Source: an uncultured Mycoplasma sp. (lineage in GTDB: Bacteria; Bacillota_I; Bacilli_A; RF39; UBA660). From it: a stretch of DNA of 52,465 bases. Below are positions 1 through 8,885 of this stretch, in pieces (position 1 is the first letter of the stretch; each line of letters opens with the position of its first letter). A program made the position numbers and the translations under genes. A model generated the notes under the pieces. The model was not told the origin of the DNA, did not search any database, and saw nothing but the letters and a program-made list of their open reading frames with translations. The stretch spans positions 1-52,465 of the forward strand of contig CAMMXG010000008.1 of NCBI GenBank assembly GCA_946500895.1, written 5' to 3'.

Positions 1-10
1 TATGTTTCTT

Positions 11-70
11 ACCACCTCGCGAGAGCGGGTTTTTTATCACCAGATAGACTTTCCATCTGGGTTTTTATTT
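11..70 (+). terminator. two tandem intrinsic-terminator-like hairpins
   Basis: CTCGC-GAGA-GCGGG followed by TTTTTT, then CCAGAT..ATCTGG (40-60) followed by GTTTTTATTT; probably end an upstream gene outside the window. Confidence 0.55.
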
Positions 71-94
71 GATATAATTTTTGTGGTGATTGAT

Positions 95-778
95 ATGTTT
101 GAAAGATTAATTTCTTTAATAGGAGAAGAAAATCTAGAAAAAATTAAAAATGCTAAAATATTATTAATAGGAATAGGGGGAGTAGGGGGATTTACCCTAG
201 AAGCTTTAGTTAGAAGTGGATTTAGTAATATTACTATTATTGATGGGGATACAATAGATATGACAAATCTTAATAGACAAATTATTACTAATCAAAAAAA
301 TATTGGTAACTTAAAAGGAAATGAAGCTTTAAAAAGATATACAAACATTAATCCAAACTTAAAATTACAAGTGCAAAATGTTTTTTTAACTGAAGATAAT
401 TTTAATCAATATATCAATAAACAATATGATTATATTATAGATGCTTGTGATGATATAAATATTAAAGTAGAATTAATAAAATATGCTACGACAAATAATA
501 TTAAAATCATTTGTGCTTTGGGAACTGGAAAAAAACTTAATTCAACTTATTTAGAAATTACCACTTTAGATAAAACTAATTATGACCCATTAGCTAAAAA
601 ATTAAGAAACATTCTTAGAAAAGAAAATATTACTTTAAAAATACCGGTTGTCTTTAGTAAAGAGCAACCTATGAAAAGCGAAATACTTGCTTCTGCTATC
701 TTTGTTCCTAGTGTAGCAGGTATCTACTTAGCAAACTATGTATTTTTAGATATTATAAAACCTCAAGATAATTCTTGA
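95..778 (+). CDS. tcdA: tRNA threonylcarbamoyladenosine dehydratase / ThiF-E1-like protein
   Basis: ORF 2..778 trimmed to ATG at 95 (MFERLISLIGEENLEKI); GxGGVGG nucleotide-binding motif, DGDxIDxTNLNRQ, DACDD. Confidence 0.85.
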   Translation: MFERLISLIGEENLEKIKNAKILLIGIGGVGGFTLEALVRSGFSNITIIDGDTIDMTNLNRQIITNQKNIGNLKGNEALKRYTNINPNLKLQVQNVFLTEDNFNQYINKQYDYIIDACDDINIKVELIKYATTNNIKIICALGTGKKLNSTYLEITTLDKTNYDPLAKKLRNILRKENITLKIPVVFSKEQPMKSEILASAIFVPSVAGIYLANYVFLDIIKPQDNS

Positions 779-1218
779 GGTTCATCTATTTTACCTAAAA
801 GATAATCAGCAGAGATATGATATTTAGTGCATATCATGTAAAGAAAAGGAGTAGCAATTAAATTACGGCCACGTTCAAATCCGACAATTGCTGATTGAGA
901 AGTATTTAAAATACTAGCTAATCTGACTTGAGTAATTTTTCTATCTTTGCGAAATTGTTTTAATCTTTCTCTACTAATTTCTTCATTTATCTCTTTTTTA
1001 GAATTATCATACTTCTTTTTATTGGTTAAACCTAGTATATAATCAAGAGAACAATCAAAAATATTAGCAACTTCATTTAATCTTCTGACAGGAATAATAT
1101 CATATTGTTGCTCAAATTGATTATAGGAACTTCTTTTAATATTCATTAATTTTGCTACATCACTTTGAGACATATCATTATATTCTCTTAACTCTTTTAA
1201 TTTCATTCCATAATTCAT
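763..1218 (-). CDS. transcriptional regulator with two tandem XRE-type HTH domains
   Basis: Two HTH_3-like units (MKLKELREYNDMSQSDVAKLM... and LKQFRKDRKITQVRLASILNTSQSAIVGFERG). Confidence 0.8.
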   Translation of the reverse strand: MNYGMKLKELREYNDMSQSDVAKLMNIKRSSYNQFEQQYDIIPVRRLNEVANIFDCSLDYILGLTNKKKYDNSKKEINEEISRERLKQFRKDRKITQVRLASILNTSQSAIVGFERGRNLIATPFLYMICTKYHISADYLLGKIDEPQELS

Positions 1219-1248
1219 AGTTTCATCACCATGATTATTTTCTCATTA

Positions 1249-1268
1249 ATTTTAAACTAGTTTAAAAT
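1249..1268. promoter_or_regulatory. 20-bp perfect palindrome, candidate operator
   Basis: ATTTTAAACTAGTTTAAAAT between the divergent HTH gene and P1. Confidence 0.5.
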
Positions 1269-1292
1269 ATGACTGTATACGTGATATTTTTC

Positions 1293-1321
1293 TTGACTTT
1301 TTGTCTAGCTGTATTTATAAT
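1293..1321 (+). promoter_or_regulatory. sigma-A-type promoter for P1
   Basis: TTGACT-17 nt-TATAAT, 42 bp upstream of the ATG at 1364. Confidence 0.75.
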
Positions 1322-1363
1322 TTAACTATAGGGTGGGTTATTAAGTAGAGTGAGGTAAAAAAA

Positions 1364-3169
1364 ATGAGTATGAAAAAAAGAATAATAATTTTAGTAGTAA
1401 GTTTGATAATAATTACAGGGATTATTGTAGGCGTAAGTTATGCGTTTTTCTCAACTGGTGGAAAGCAGGAGACAGCAAATACATTCACTAGTGGTTGTTT
1501 AAATATATCACTTACAGATGTATCATCATCCATTAATTTAAGCAATACTTATCCAATTACAGATATTGAGGGATTAGATACAACTAGTTATGATTTTACT
1601 ATAACTAATACTTGTAATACGGATGCTAACTATGAGATTAATTTAGAAAGCTTAAACCAAGTATCAAACTCTCTTAGCGCTGATTACTTAAAAGTATCAC
1701 TATCAAGTGATACAGTCGGAAATGTAATATCAATACTTAGTGATAATACAAGTGTAACACCAGAAATTGATAATGCTTATGAAGCATATAATCTTTACAC
1801 TGGAACATTAAAAGCAAGTGAAACAAAAACATATCACTTAAAACTATGGTTAGATTATGATGCCACAGTAGAACAGGCAGCAAATAAAGTATACCAATCA
1901 AAAATAAATGTCGTAGCTAACCCAGATATCCAAGTAGTAGATACATTAGAAGCAAAATTTACAATCAAGAATACAACGGTAACTTCAACATTAACAGAAA
2001 ATGTAACAAGTGCAACATATTGTACAACAACAGATAATATATGTGAACCAACAACTACAGCAACAATAACAAATAATAGTTACACCATAGAACTAGAAGA
2101 AAAGACAAAAGAAGTAGCAACAGCCTTAGGAAATCTAACAGTAAATGAATCTACAACAGAAGTAGTATGCACAAGATTAAACGGAACAAGTAAAGTAATA
2201 TGCTCAAATCCTAGACAAATAAACACACCAGATTTTAATAAGACAGCCCAAGCAAATTGTGGGGGAATAGAAAATTGTGAAGAAACAAATGGAATATATG
2301 AAGCCAAAGATGATGATGGAACAAGCTATTATTATAGAGGTACTGTAGATAACAACTGGGTACAATTTGGAGGCTTTTATTGGAGAATAATAAGGATTAA
2401 TGGAGATGGATCGATTAGAATGATTTATTCAGGTGATGAAGAAAGCGGTCCTGTAGAAATTGGAGAAGCAACTCTAATAGGAACAAGTGCATTTAATGAA
2501 AAGTATAATGACAATGCATATGTAGGATATATGTATGGAACAACGGGAAGCAGTACTTATGAAGAGACTCATGCAAACATTAATGACAGTACAATAAAAA
2601 CTATGCTTGATGAATGGTATCAAATTAATTTATTACAATATGCAGATAAAATTGATGGAAATGCAGGATTTTGTGGAGATCGAACACCAAGCACAAACGA
2701 TTCTACAAGTAATGGAAGTGGAGGAACAGGAACAACCATGACATACTATGGTGGATATATCAGATTAATCGTTAATAAAGCACCAACATTTGAATGTACA
2801 AATAGTAGTGATTTATATACAACAAGTGGAAGTAGTCAAGGGAATGGAACATTAACATATCCAATTGGCCTTATTACAGCGGATGAAATAGTCTATGCAG
2901 GCATAATATATGGTTCAAAGAATGACAAAAGTTATCTTTATAATGCCTTCGATTATTGGACAATAACATCAGGAGGATTTTATGTTGATAAAGAACACCC
3001 AGCTAAAGAGTGGTCTGATGTTTTAACTGTTGGTCCAGCAGGGCAATTGAGCAGTTGGGGAGTAAATAATATTACATTTGGAATTCGACCAGTCATTAAT
3101 TTGAAGTCCGATGTTCAATTTTCAGAAGGTATTGGCACTGCTTCTAATCCATATGTAGTAGTTGAATAA
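1364..3169 (+). CDS. P1: exported modular protein, SipW-type signal / TasA-CalY-like N-terminus and C-terminal WRIIRINGDG...IRPVINL domain
   Basis: 601 aa; N-terminal TM then YAFFSTGGKQETANTFTSGCLNISL; C-terminal domain shared with two other ORFs in the window; SD GTGAGG. Confidence 0.75.
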   Translation: MSMKKRIIILVVSLIIITGIIVGVSYAFFSTGGKQETANTFTSGCLNISLTDVSSSINLSNTYPITDIEGLDTTSYDFTITNTCNTDANYEINLESLNQVSNSLSADYLKVSLSSDTVGNVISILSDNTSVTPEIDNAYEAYNLYTGTLKASETKTYHLKLWLDYDATVEQAANKVYQSKINVVANPDIQVVDTLEAKFTIKNTTVTSTLTENVTSATYCTTTDNICEPTTTATITNNSYTIELEEKTKEVATALGNLTVNESTTEVVCTRLNGTSKVICSNPRQINTPDFNKTAQANCGGIENCEETNGIYEAKDDDGTSYYYRGTVDNNWVQFGGFYWRIIRINGDGSIRMIYSGDEESGPVEIGEATLIGTSAFNEKYNDNAYVGYMYGTTGSSTYEETHANINDSTIKTMLDEWYQINLLQYADKIDGNAGFCGDRTPSTNDSTSNGSGGTGTTMTYYGGYIRLIVNKAPTFECTNSSDLYTTSGSSQGNGTLTYPIGLITADEIVYAGIIYGSKNDKSYLYNAFDYWTITSGGFYVDKEHPAKEWSDVLTVGPAGQLSSWGVNNITFGIRPVINLKSDVQFSEGIGTASNPYVVVE

Positions 3170-3172
3170 ATT

Positions 3173-3209
3173 CTTGCCTATGGCTCTTTTTCCTTTACCC
3201 ATAGGCGAG
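3173..3209 (+). other. conserved stem-loop downstream of P1 (counterpart after P3)
   Basis: CTTGCCTATGG ctctttttcctttac CCATAGGCGAG; T-tract lies in the loop, not after the stem. Confidence 0.55.
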
Positions 3210-3220
3210 TATAATACACA

Positions 3221-3267
3221 AAAGAGTGAAACATTTTTTGTACTTTGGTTTCACTCTTATTTTTTTG
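3221..3267 (+). terminator. intrinsic terminator of P1
   Basis: AAGAGTGAAAC...GTTTCACTCTT followed by ATTTTTTTG. Confidence 0.8.
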
Positions 3268-3291
3268 TATTTAAAAAACATAACTATGAAG

Positions 3292-4266
3292 TTATGCTTT
3301 CGTAATAAGAAAATCTATTAATATTTCTGGGTCTTTTTGATTAATTGCTATATCATAAATAATATTAATAATTGGCATTTTAATCTTTCTATTTTTAGTT
3401 AATCCTTTAATAGAGAGTAGGGTATAATAGCCCTCAGTTGTATTATGTTTTAAATAATCATCAATTTCTTCTTTGCTTTTTCTTTCTCCTAGAAGTTTTC
3501 CATAACGATAATTTCTACTTTTAGGACTACCTGCTGTAAGCATTAAATCACCAATTCCGGCAAAAGACATAATTGTTTTAGGATTACATTCCATCTTTTC
3601 AAGTAGCTCTTTAATATCATGCATTGATTCAGTAATCAAGAAAGCTCTTGTTGATTCACTAAAACCAAGACCATCTAATATTCCGGCAGCAATAGCAATC
3701 ACGTTTTTAATGCTACCGCAAAGTTGCGTACCATCTAAATCTCTATTTTCTCTTAACTTAACTCGTTCATTTGCAAAAGCTAAATTTGTATATTTATAAG
3801 CTTTATTACTTGTAACTGCAACTGATAAGCCAACGGGTTCATTATTAATTAAATCAATGGCAAAAGTAGGACCAGAAATAACGGCAATATGTTTGGCTTT
3901 TAACTCACTTCTAACAACATCAGATAAAAAAGAATAAGTATCATTTTCAATTCCTTTGGAAGCAATACAAACAGGTGTTAAAGTATTAAAATACTTCTTC
4001 ATGTTATTACAAGTTGTTCTTACATATTTAGCAGATGTTGCTAAAACAATAAAATCAACGTTTTCTAAAGCTTCTTTTAAATCACTAGTAACTTTTATTG
4101 CATCTGGAATAATCGCATCTGTAATAGACTTTAAATCGTGTTTTTCTTGAAAATGTTTTGCAAGTTCTTCATTTTCTGTCCACATAATAACTTGATGTCC
4201 ATTACTTGCCATATCAAGACTTAAAGCAATTCCATAAATTCCTGTTCCAATTACACTTATTTTCAT
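3292..4266 (-). CDS. gpsA: NAD(P)H-dependent glycerol-3-phosphate dehydrogenase
   Basis: GTGIYGIALSLDMASNGHQVIMW; KNVIAIAAGILDGLGFSESTRAFLITE; GIGDLMLT. Confidence 0.93.
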   Translation of the reverse strand: MKISVIGTGIYGIALSLDMASNGHQVIMWTENEELAKHFQEKHDLKSITDAIIPDAIKVTSDLKEALENVDFIVLATSAKYVRTTCNNMKKYFNTLTPVCIASKGIENDTYSFLSDVVRSELKAKHIAVISGPTFAIDLINNEPVGLSVAVTSNKAYKYTNLAFANERVKLRENRDLDGTQLCGSIKNVIAIAAGILDGLGFSESTRAFLITESMHDIKELLEKMECNPKTIMSFAGIGDLMLTAGSPKSRNYRYGKLLGERKSKEEIDDYLKHNTTEGYYTLLSIKGLTKNRKIKMPIINIIYDIAINQKDPEILIDFLITKA

Positions 4267-5462
4267 TTTCCACTCCTCATTTCATCATATAATTTATTTA
4301 AATTAACTTCATATTTATTATCCTTTTTTTGATAATATTTTTTACCTTTTAATTTATCCGGCATGTATTCTTGATATATATAATCGTTTTTAAAATTATG
4401 AGGATAAACATAATCTGGTGAACCCTCAATAATATGTTTGGGAATACTACCTGAAAGACCTTTATTAATATCATTAATCGCTGCATCTATACCAAGTAAA
4501 GCACTATTGCTTTTAGGGGATAGAGCAAGTTCTGTAACGACCTGTCCCAAAGGAATTCTTGCTTCGGGAAGTCCTACTAATTCTGAGGCATGAATCGCGG
4601 CCATTACTTTAGGCCCCATCGCAGGATTAGCAAGGCCAATATCTTCATAAGCAATGACACTCATTCGTCTATAAATACTATCTAAATCACCGGCAACAAT
4701 AAGTCTAGCTAAATAATGCAAAGCCGCATCCACATCACTACCACGAATGGATTTTTGAAAAGCACTTAAGACTTGATAATGTCCATCTTCATCTTTATCA
4801 TGAAAAAATACTGGTTTATTATTGATTTTTTTTACATCTTCAATTGTAATATTATGATTTTTCGTCGCATAATAAGTAACTTCTAAAGTATTAAGCGCTG
4901 ACCTAAAATCTCCTGATGATAACATAGCAATATATTTTAGAGTATCTTCATCAATATTAAGTTCTGGTAAATATTCTTTGGCCCGTTTTAGTCCCTCTAC
5001 AATATCATCTGTACTAAGTTCTTTTAATTCAAAAATTTGACATCTACTTCTAATTGCAGGATTAATTTTATGATAAGGATTAGAAGTAGTAAGACCAATT
5101 AAAATAATTAGGCCGGACTCAATATGAGGAAGTAAAATATCTTGTTTATCTTTATTCATTCTATGTATTTCATCAATAACCAAAATCATTTCCCCATACA
5201 TTTTTGCTTCTTCAATTGCAATATCAAAATCTGCTTTATTATTTGTTGTAGCATTTAAAAACTTAGAGCGAATATGTAGTTCATTTATTAAGGCATTTGC
5301 AATGCTCGTTTTCCCAATACCAGGTTTACCATAAAATATCATTGAAAATATTTTACCGTTTTTAACCAAATTTGTTAAAACTTTATCTTCGCCAATTAAA
5401 TGTTTTTGGCCAATTACTTCATTTAAAGATTTAGGCCGCAGTTTATTTGCTAATAATTCCAT
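4263..5462 (-). CDS. rarA: replication-associated recombination protein A (AAA+ ATPase)
   Basis: LRPKSLNEVIGQKHLIG, GKPGIGKT, DEIHR, RSRCQIFELKEL. Confidence 0.92.
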   Translation of the reverse strand: MELLANKLRPKSLNEVIGQKHLIGEDKVLTNLVKNGKIFSMIFYGKPGIGKTSIANALINELHIRSKFLNATTNNKADFDIAIEEAKMYGEMILVIDEIHRMNKDKQDILLPHIESGLIILIGLTTSNPYHKINPAIRSRCQIFELKELSTDDIVEGLKRAKEYLPELNIDEDTLKYIAMLSSGDFRSALNTLEVTYYATKNHNITIEDVKKINNKPVFFHDKDEDGHYQVLSAFQKSIRGSDVDAALHYLARLIVAGDLDSIYRRMSVIAYEDIGLANPAMGPKVMAAIHASELVGLPEARIPLGQVVTELALSPKSNSALLGIDAAINDINKGLSGSIPKHIIEGSPDYVYPHNFKNDYIYQEYMPDKLKGKKYYQKKDNKYEVNLNKLYDEMRSGK

Positions 5463-5464
5463 TT

Positions 5465-5911
5465 TTATCCCTCTTTTTTTATTATTTTTTCATAGCGAAT
5501 TGTCTTTGGTGTAAAACCATTTTTTTCATAAAACTGAATTGCTTTTTTATTAAAACTCCATACATCCAGTTCAATTCTATTTATATCATCTTTAAAAGCT
5601 TTTTGTTCAGTATACTTAATTAAAAGAGTACCAATACCCTTATTTTGATAAGAAGCACTTACTACAACATCATCTATATAATAAATATTGTCTCTTCTAT
5701 TAACGTAAATTGCACCAACAAGCTTTTCTTCTAAAAAATATCCATAGATAAAATAATGATTATGTTGAATTAAATTATAGTAAATATCTTTAGAAAAGGG
5801 AATTTCTTTAAAATCATCAGGACGCATCTTTTGATGATAAGAAAAAATTTCTTGTTCTAAAGAATATAGTTTTTCATAATAAGTTTCATCTAATTCTTTA
5901 ATCATAATCAT
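5465..5911 (-). CDS. GNAT family N-acetyltransferase
   Basis: VVVSASYQNKGIGTLLIKYTEQKA, ELDVWSFNKKAIQFYEKNGF. Confidence 0.85.
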   Translation of the reverse strand: MIMIKELDETYYEKLYSLEQEIFSYHQKMRPDDFKEIPFSKDIYYNLIQHNHYFIYGYFLEEKLVGAIYVNRRDNIYYIDDVVVSASYQNKGIGTLLIKYTEQKAFKDDINRIELDVWSFNKKAIQFYEKNGFTPKTIRYEKIIKKEG

Positions 5912-6018
5912 CCACCTATAAATTAATTATACCATTTTTTAATCAATAATAGTATATAATACAATTGTACGTATGTCAATCCCTAAAAATTTGTGATATA
6001 ATTAATTAAGGTGGTAGT

Positions 6019-6936
6019 ATGAAAAAAGACGAATTAGAAGAAATATTTAAATATAATCCCGAACTTAATAAATATATAAATGAATATTTAAATGCTGAAT
6101 ATAATACTAGTAAAAATACCAGGGATTCTTATGCAACCGACCTTTATTTATTAGCAAAACATTATCCCCAAAAAAACATTAAAAATTTAAATAAAGAAGA
6201 CATCCAAGAATATTTACGTAAAAGTGATAAAGCCAGTAAAACCAAAGCTAGATATTTAACGACCATTCATAATTTTTATAAATATTTGACTAGTAATAAT
6301 ATAATAAAATCTAATCCTTGTGATGGCATTAAGATGCCTAAAATCGAAAAAAAGTTGCCTGAATACCTAACCATTGAAGAAGTGGATAAGCTTTTAGATA
6401 TCCGAGCTAGTACTGCTTATGACTTACGTAATAAAGCGATGCTAGAAGTACTTTATGCAACTGGCATGCGTATTAGTGAACTATGTAATTTAACTATGAG
6501 TAATTTATTTTTAGAAGATAGTTTAGTAAAAGTATTTGGAAAAGGTAGTAAAGAACGGTTAGTACCAATTAATGATGTAGCTATAAATGCTTTAGAAGAA
6601 TATTTAAAATTTGGTAGGGGAGAGTTACTGGGAACAAAATCTAGTGAATATGTTTTTATTAGTTCAAGACATACCAAAATAACTAGACAAGCCTTTTTTA
6701 AATATATAAAAAATTTATGTCAAGAAAAGGGGATAAAAAAGAATATTAGTCCTCATATACTTAGACATTCTTTTGCTACACATTTACTTAATAATGGTGC
6801 AGACTTAAGAGTAGTACAAGAACTTCTTGGCCATAGCGATATTTCAACTACCCAAATATATACTCACTTATCCAAAGAAAAACTAGAGCAAGAATATGAG
6901 CATCATCCTTTATTGCATGAAAAAAGCCACCATTAA
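6019..6936 (+). CDS. xerD: XerC/XerD-type tyrosine recombinase
   Basis: ATGMRISELCNL, HILRHSFATHLLNNGADLRVVQELLGHSDISTTQIYTH. Confidence 0.88.
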   Translation: MKKDELEEIFKYNPELNKYINEYLNAEYNTSKNTRDSYATDLYLLAKHYPQKNIKNLNKEDIQEYLRKSDKASKTKARYLTTIHNFYKYLTSNNIIKSNPCDGIKMPKIEKKLPEYLTIEEVDKLLDIRASTAYDLRNKAMLEVLYATGMRISELCNLTMSNLFLEDSLVKVFGKGSKERLVPINDVAINALEEYLKFGRGELLGTKSSEYVFISSRHTKITRQAFFKYIKNLCQEKGIKKNISPHILRHSFATHLLNNGADLRVVQELLGHSDISTTQIYTHLSKEKLEQEYEHHPLLHEKSHH

Positions 6937-6948
6937 GTCGTGGCTTTT
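6922..6948 (+). terminator. intrinsic terminator
   Basis: AAAAGCCAC cattaagtc GTGGCTTTT. Confidence 0.7.
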
Positions 6949-6952
6949 ATAA

Positions 6953-7081
6953 TTAGCGAGCTTCTCTATTAGCTTTAGAACTTCTTTCGCTTTTTTCGCT
7001 TCTTGAATTTCTAGATTCACTTCTAGAATTTCTACAATTCTTATTATTTCTAGAGTTTTTATTTTCTCTATTATTTTTCAT
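6953..7081 (-). CDS. unannotated 42-aa Arg/Ser/Asn-rich basic small protein
   Basis: MKNNRENKNSRNNKNCRNSRSESRNSRSEKSERSSKANREAR; strong SD GGGAGGT upstream of the ATG. Confidence 0.6.
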   Translation of the reverse strand: MKNNRENKNSRNNKNCRNSRSESRNSRSEKSERSSKANREAR

Positions 7082-7150
7082 GTTCTTTACCTCCCACTAT
7101 TATTATGGATTAATTATGAAGAACAATTCATATAATTTAATGGTGATGTT

Positions 7151-7903
7151 ATGGAAATAATTGGTGCTTTACTAGTTTCTACCATTGCAGGTTTATCTAC
7201 TATATTAGGAGCATTAGTCATATTCTTTAAGTTTAAAGAAAAAAATATCAATAAATTTATTACAGCATCACTATCTTTTTCCTTAGCAATTATGATTGGT
7301 ATTAGTATAACTGATTTAATACCAGAATCTACCTATATCTTATTATCTAGCTATGGAATAGGAAAGGGGATACTAGCATCTTTACTTGCTTTTATAATTG
7401 GTATTATATTAGTAAAATATCTTCATAAATTAATGGATAAAATGGAAGCAACCAATGATTTATATAAATTAGGTATTCTAAACATGTTAGCTCTAATTCT
7501 CCATAATTTCCCAGAGGGAATAGCAACATTCATGAGTTCATATAAAGATATCGAACTAGGCCTTAAACTTGCACTTGCTATTGCCTTTCATAACATTCCT
7601 GAAGGTATTTCTATTGCTGTTCCTATTTATTATGCTACAAAATCAAAAAAGAATGCTATTTTTAAAACATTCCTATCAGGAATAGCAGAACCAATTGGTG
7701 CTATACTAGCATTTATATTTTTAAGCAAATACATAACTGATGAACTAATTAGTATTATTCTTCTATTAGTTGGAGGAATCATGATCACATTAGCTATAGA
7801 AGTAATACTTCCTAAAGCTAAAAAATATAATCTTAACAAATTTTTATATCTAGGTTTATTAATAGGTATAATTTTAATATTAATTAATTATTTCTGTTTT
7901 TAA
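7151..7903 (+). CDS. zupT: ZIP family metal transporter
   Basis: HNFPEGIATF, HNIPEGISIAVPIYYAT, SGIAEPIGAILAF. Confidence 0.88.
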   Translation: MEIIGALLVSTIAGLSTILGALVIFFKFKEKNINKFITASLSFSLAIMIGISITDLIPESTYILLSSYGIGKGILASLLAFIIGIILVKYLHKLMDKMEATNDLYKLGILNMLALILHNFPEGIATFMSSYKDIELGLKLALAIAFHNIPEGISIAVPIYYATKSKKNAIFKTFLSGIAEPIGAILAFIFLSKYITDELISIILLLVGGIMITLAIEVILPKAKKYNLNKFLYLGLLIGIILILINYFCF

Positions 7904-8513
7904 TATTTAAATTTTCTATATTTTCTAAAGCTTTAGTAATTCTGTTAAGCACATATCCTTTTTCATTAGGATAATAAGTATAGAATACAAGAAGAGGAAT
8001 TTGCGAATCCGCCAAAATCTTTTTGACTTTTAAATCTCTATCTTTTCTTTTTATACTAGTATGTGTTTTATCATTTAATTCAATTAATAATAGTAGATTA
8101 TAATCTTTATCAAATATACCAAAGTCAATATTGCGAAATAATTCACTATGATATTTACCTCCTTGTTTTTCAATAATTGATGCTAAATTAACCTGAGGAA
8201 TAATAATATATTTATCATTTAATTCTTTGAATTTATTTAAAAAAATAATTTCATAATCACTCATTATTTTCTTATATTTATAAACAATCCCTGCCTTAAC
8301 ATCGGAAGAAGATAGGGAAGGGTAATCTAAATTATTTCTAACTTTTTCTTTTTGAGTAATTCTATATCTAATATATAATAAAATGCCAATAAAAATAAGA
8401 CATCCAAAAAACTCATTTTGAAATTTATTAAAATTAATTAATAAATAAACACCAAATAATCCAAAAACAATAATTAATACATCATAAGCATTTTTCTTCA
8501 TAATAAACCTCAC
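7884..8513 (-). CDS. DUF2726-like membrane-anchored protein (restriction-endonuclease-like fold)
   Basis: N-terminal TM segments; C-terminal IDFGIFDKDYNLLLLIELNDKTH...RKDRDLKVKKILADSQIPLLVF. Confidence 0.65.
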   Translation of the reverse strand: MRFIMKKNAYDVLIIVFGLFGVYLLINFNKFQNEFFGCLIFIGILLYIRYRITQKEKVRNNLDYPSLSSSDVKAGIVYKYKKIMSDYEIIFLNKFKELNDKYIIIPQVNLASIIEKQGGKYHSELFRNIDFGIFDKDYNLLLLIELNDKTHTSIKRKDRDLKVKKILADSQIPLLVFYTYYPNEKGYVLNRITKALENIENLNIKNRNN

Positions 8514-8559
8514 TTAATAATATTATTATAATATAGTTCTAAATATTTTTCAAGAACAA

Positions 8560-8587
8560 AGTTAACATAATATATATTTAGCGAACT
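8560..8587. other. dif: dif-like XerC/D recombination site
   Basis: AGTTAACATAATATATATTTAGCGAACT; 22/28 match to the remembered B. subtilis dif, XerD half strongest. Confidence 0.5.
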
Positions 8588-8620
8588 AAAAAATAACCGA
8601 AAATTCATGTATAAATTTTC

Positions 8621-8663
8621 TAAAATCACCATACTTTAAGCAACTAATCTTATAGTGATTTTA
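8621..8663. repeat. inverted repeat in AT-rich intergenic region
   Basis: TAAAATCAC ... GTGATTTTA. Confidence 0.4.
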
Positions 8664-8758
8664 ACTTATTAAGCCATTCTGAAACCTTAAAACTTTATTA
8701 ACAATATAAATTTTTATTAAAGCCAAAAACTATTTTAAAAAATTAAAAAGATAATAAC

Positions 8759-8794
8759 TTATAACCTTATTTTATAAATTAAAAAAGGTTATAA
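8759..8794. repeat. inverted repeat in AT-rich intergenic region
   Basis: TTATAACCTT ... AAGGTTATAA. Confidence 0.4.
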
Positions 8795-8885
8795 AACGCG
8801 CGCATATATCATTATTTATAATATTAAATAAGGTTATATATAAATATAATTATATAAATAAAAAGAACTCTTATAAATAAAAGTT

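Noticed and set aside
2080-2307. Minus-strand ORF inside P1
   Set aside because: Fully antisense to a well-supported gene, no SD, no recognisable domain. The same applies to the other embedded antisense ORFs (e.g. 6453-6677, 7630-7839, 16235-16438, 16541-16825, 38476-38742, 39167-39565, 41991-42278, 45723-45962, 48900-49088).
2740-3110. DGR-type variable region in P1 and P2
   Set aside because: The equivalent C-terminal segments are not A-depleted (A-ending codons common); if once diversified, there is no compositional trace comparable to P3.
8790-8806. GC-rich 'cgcgcgc' island in AT-rich intergenic sequence
   Set aside because: Too short to interpret; no pairing or motif recognised beyond the nearby inverted repeat.
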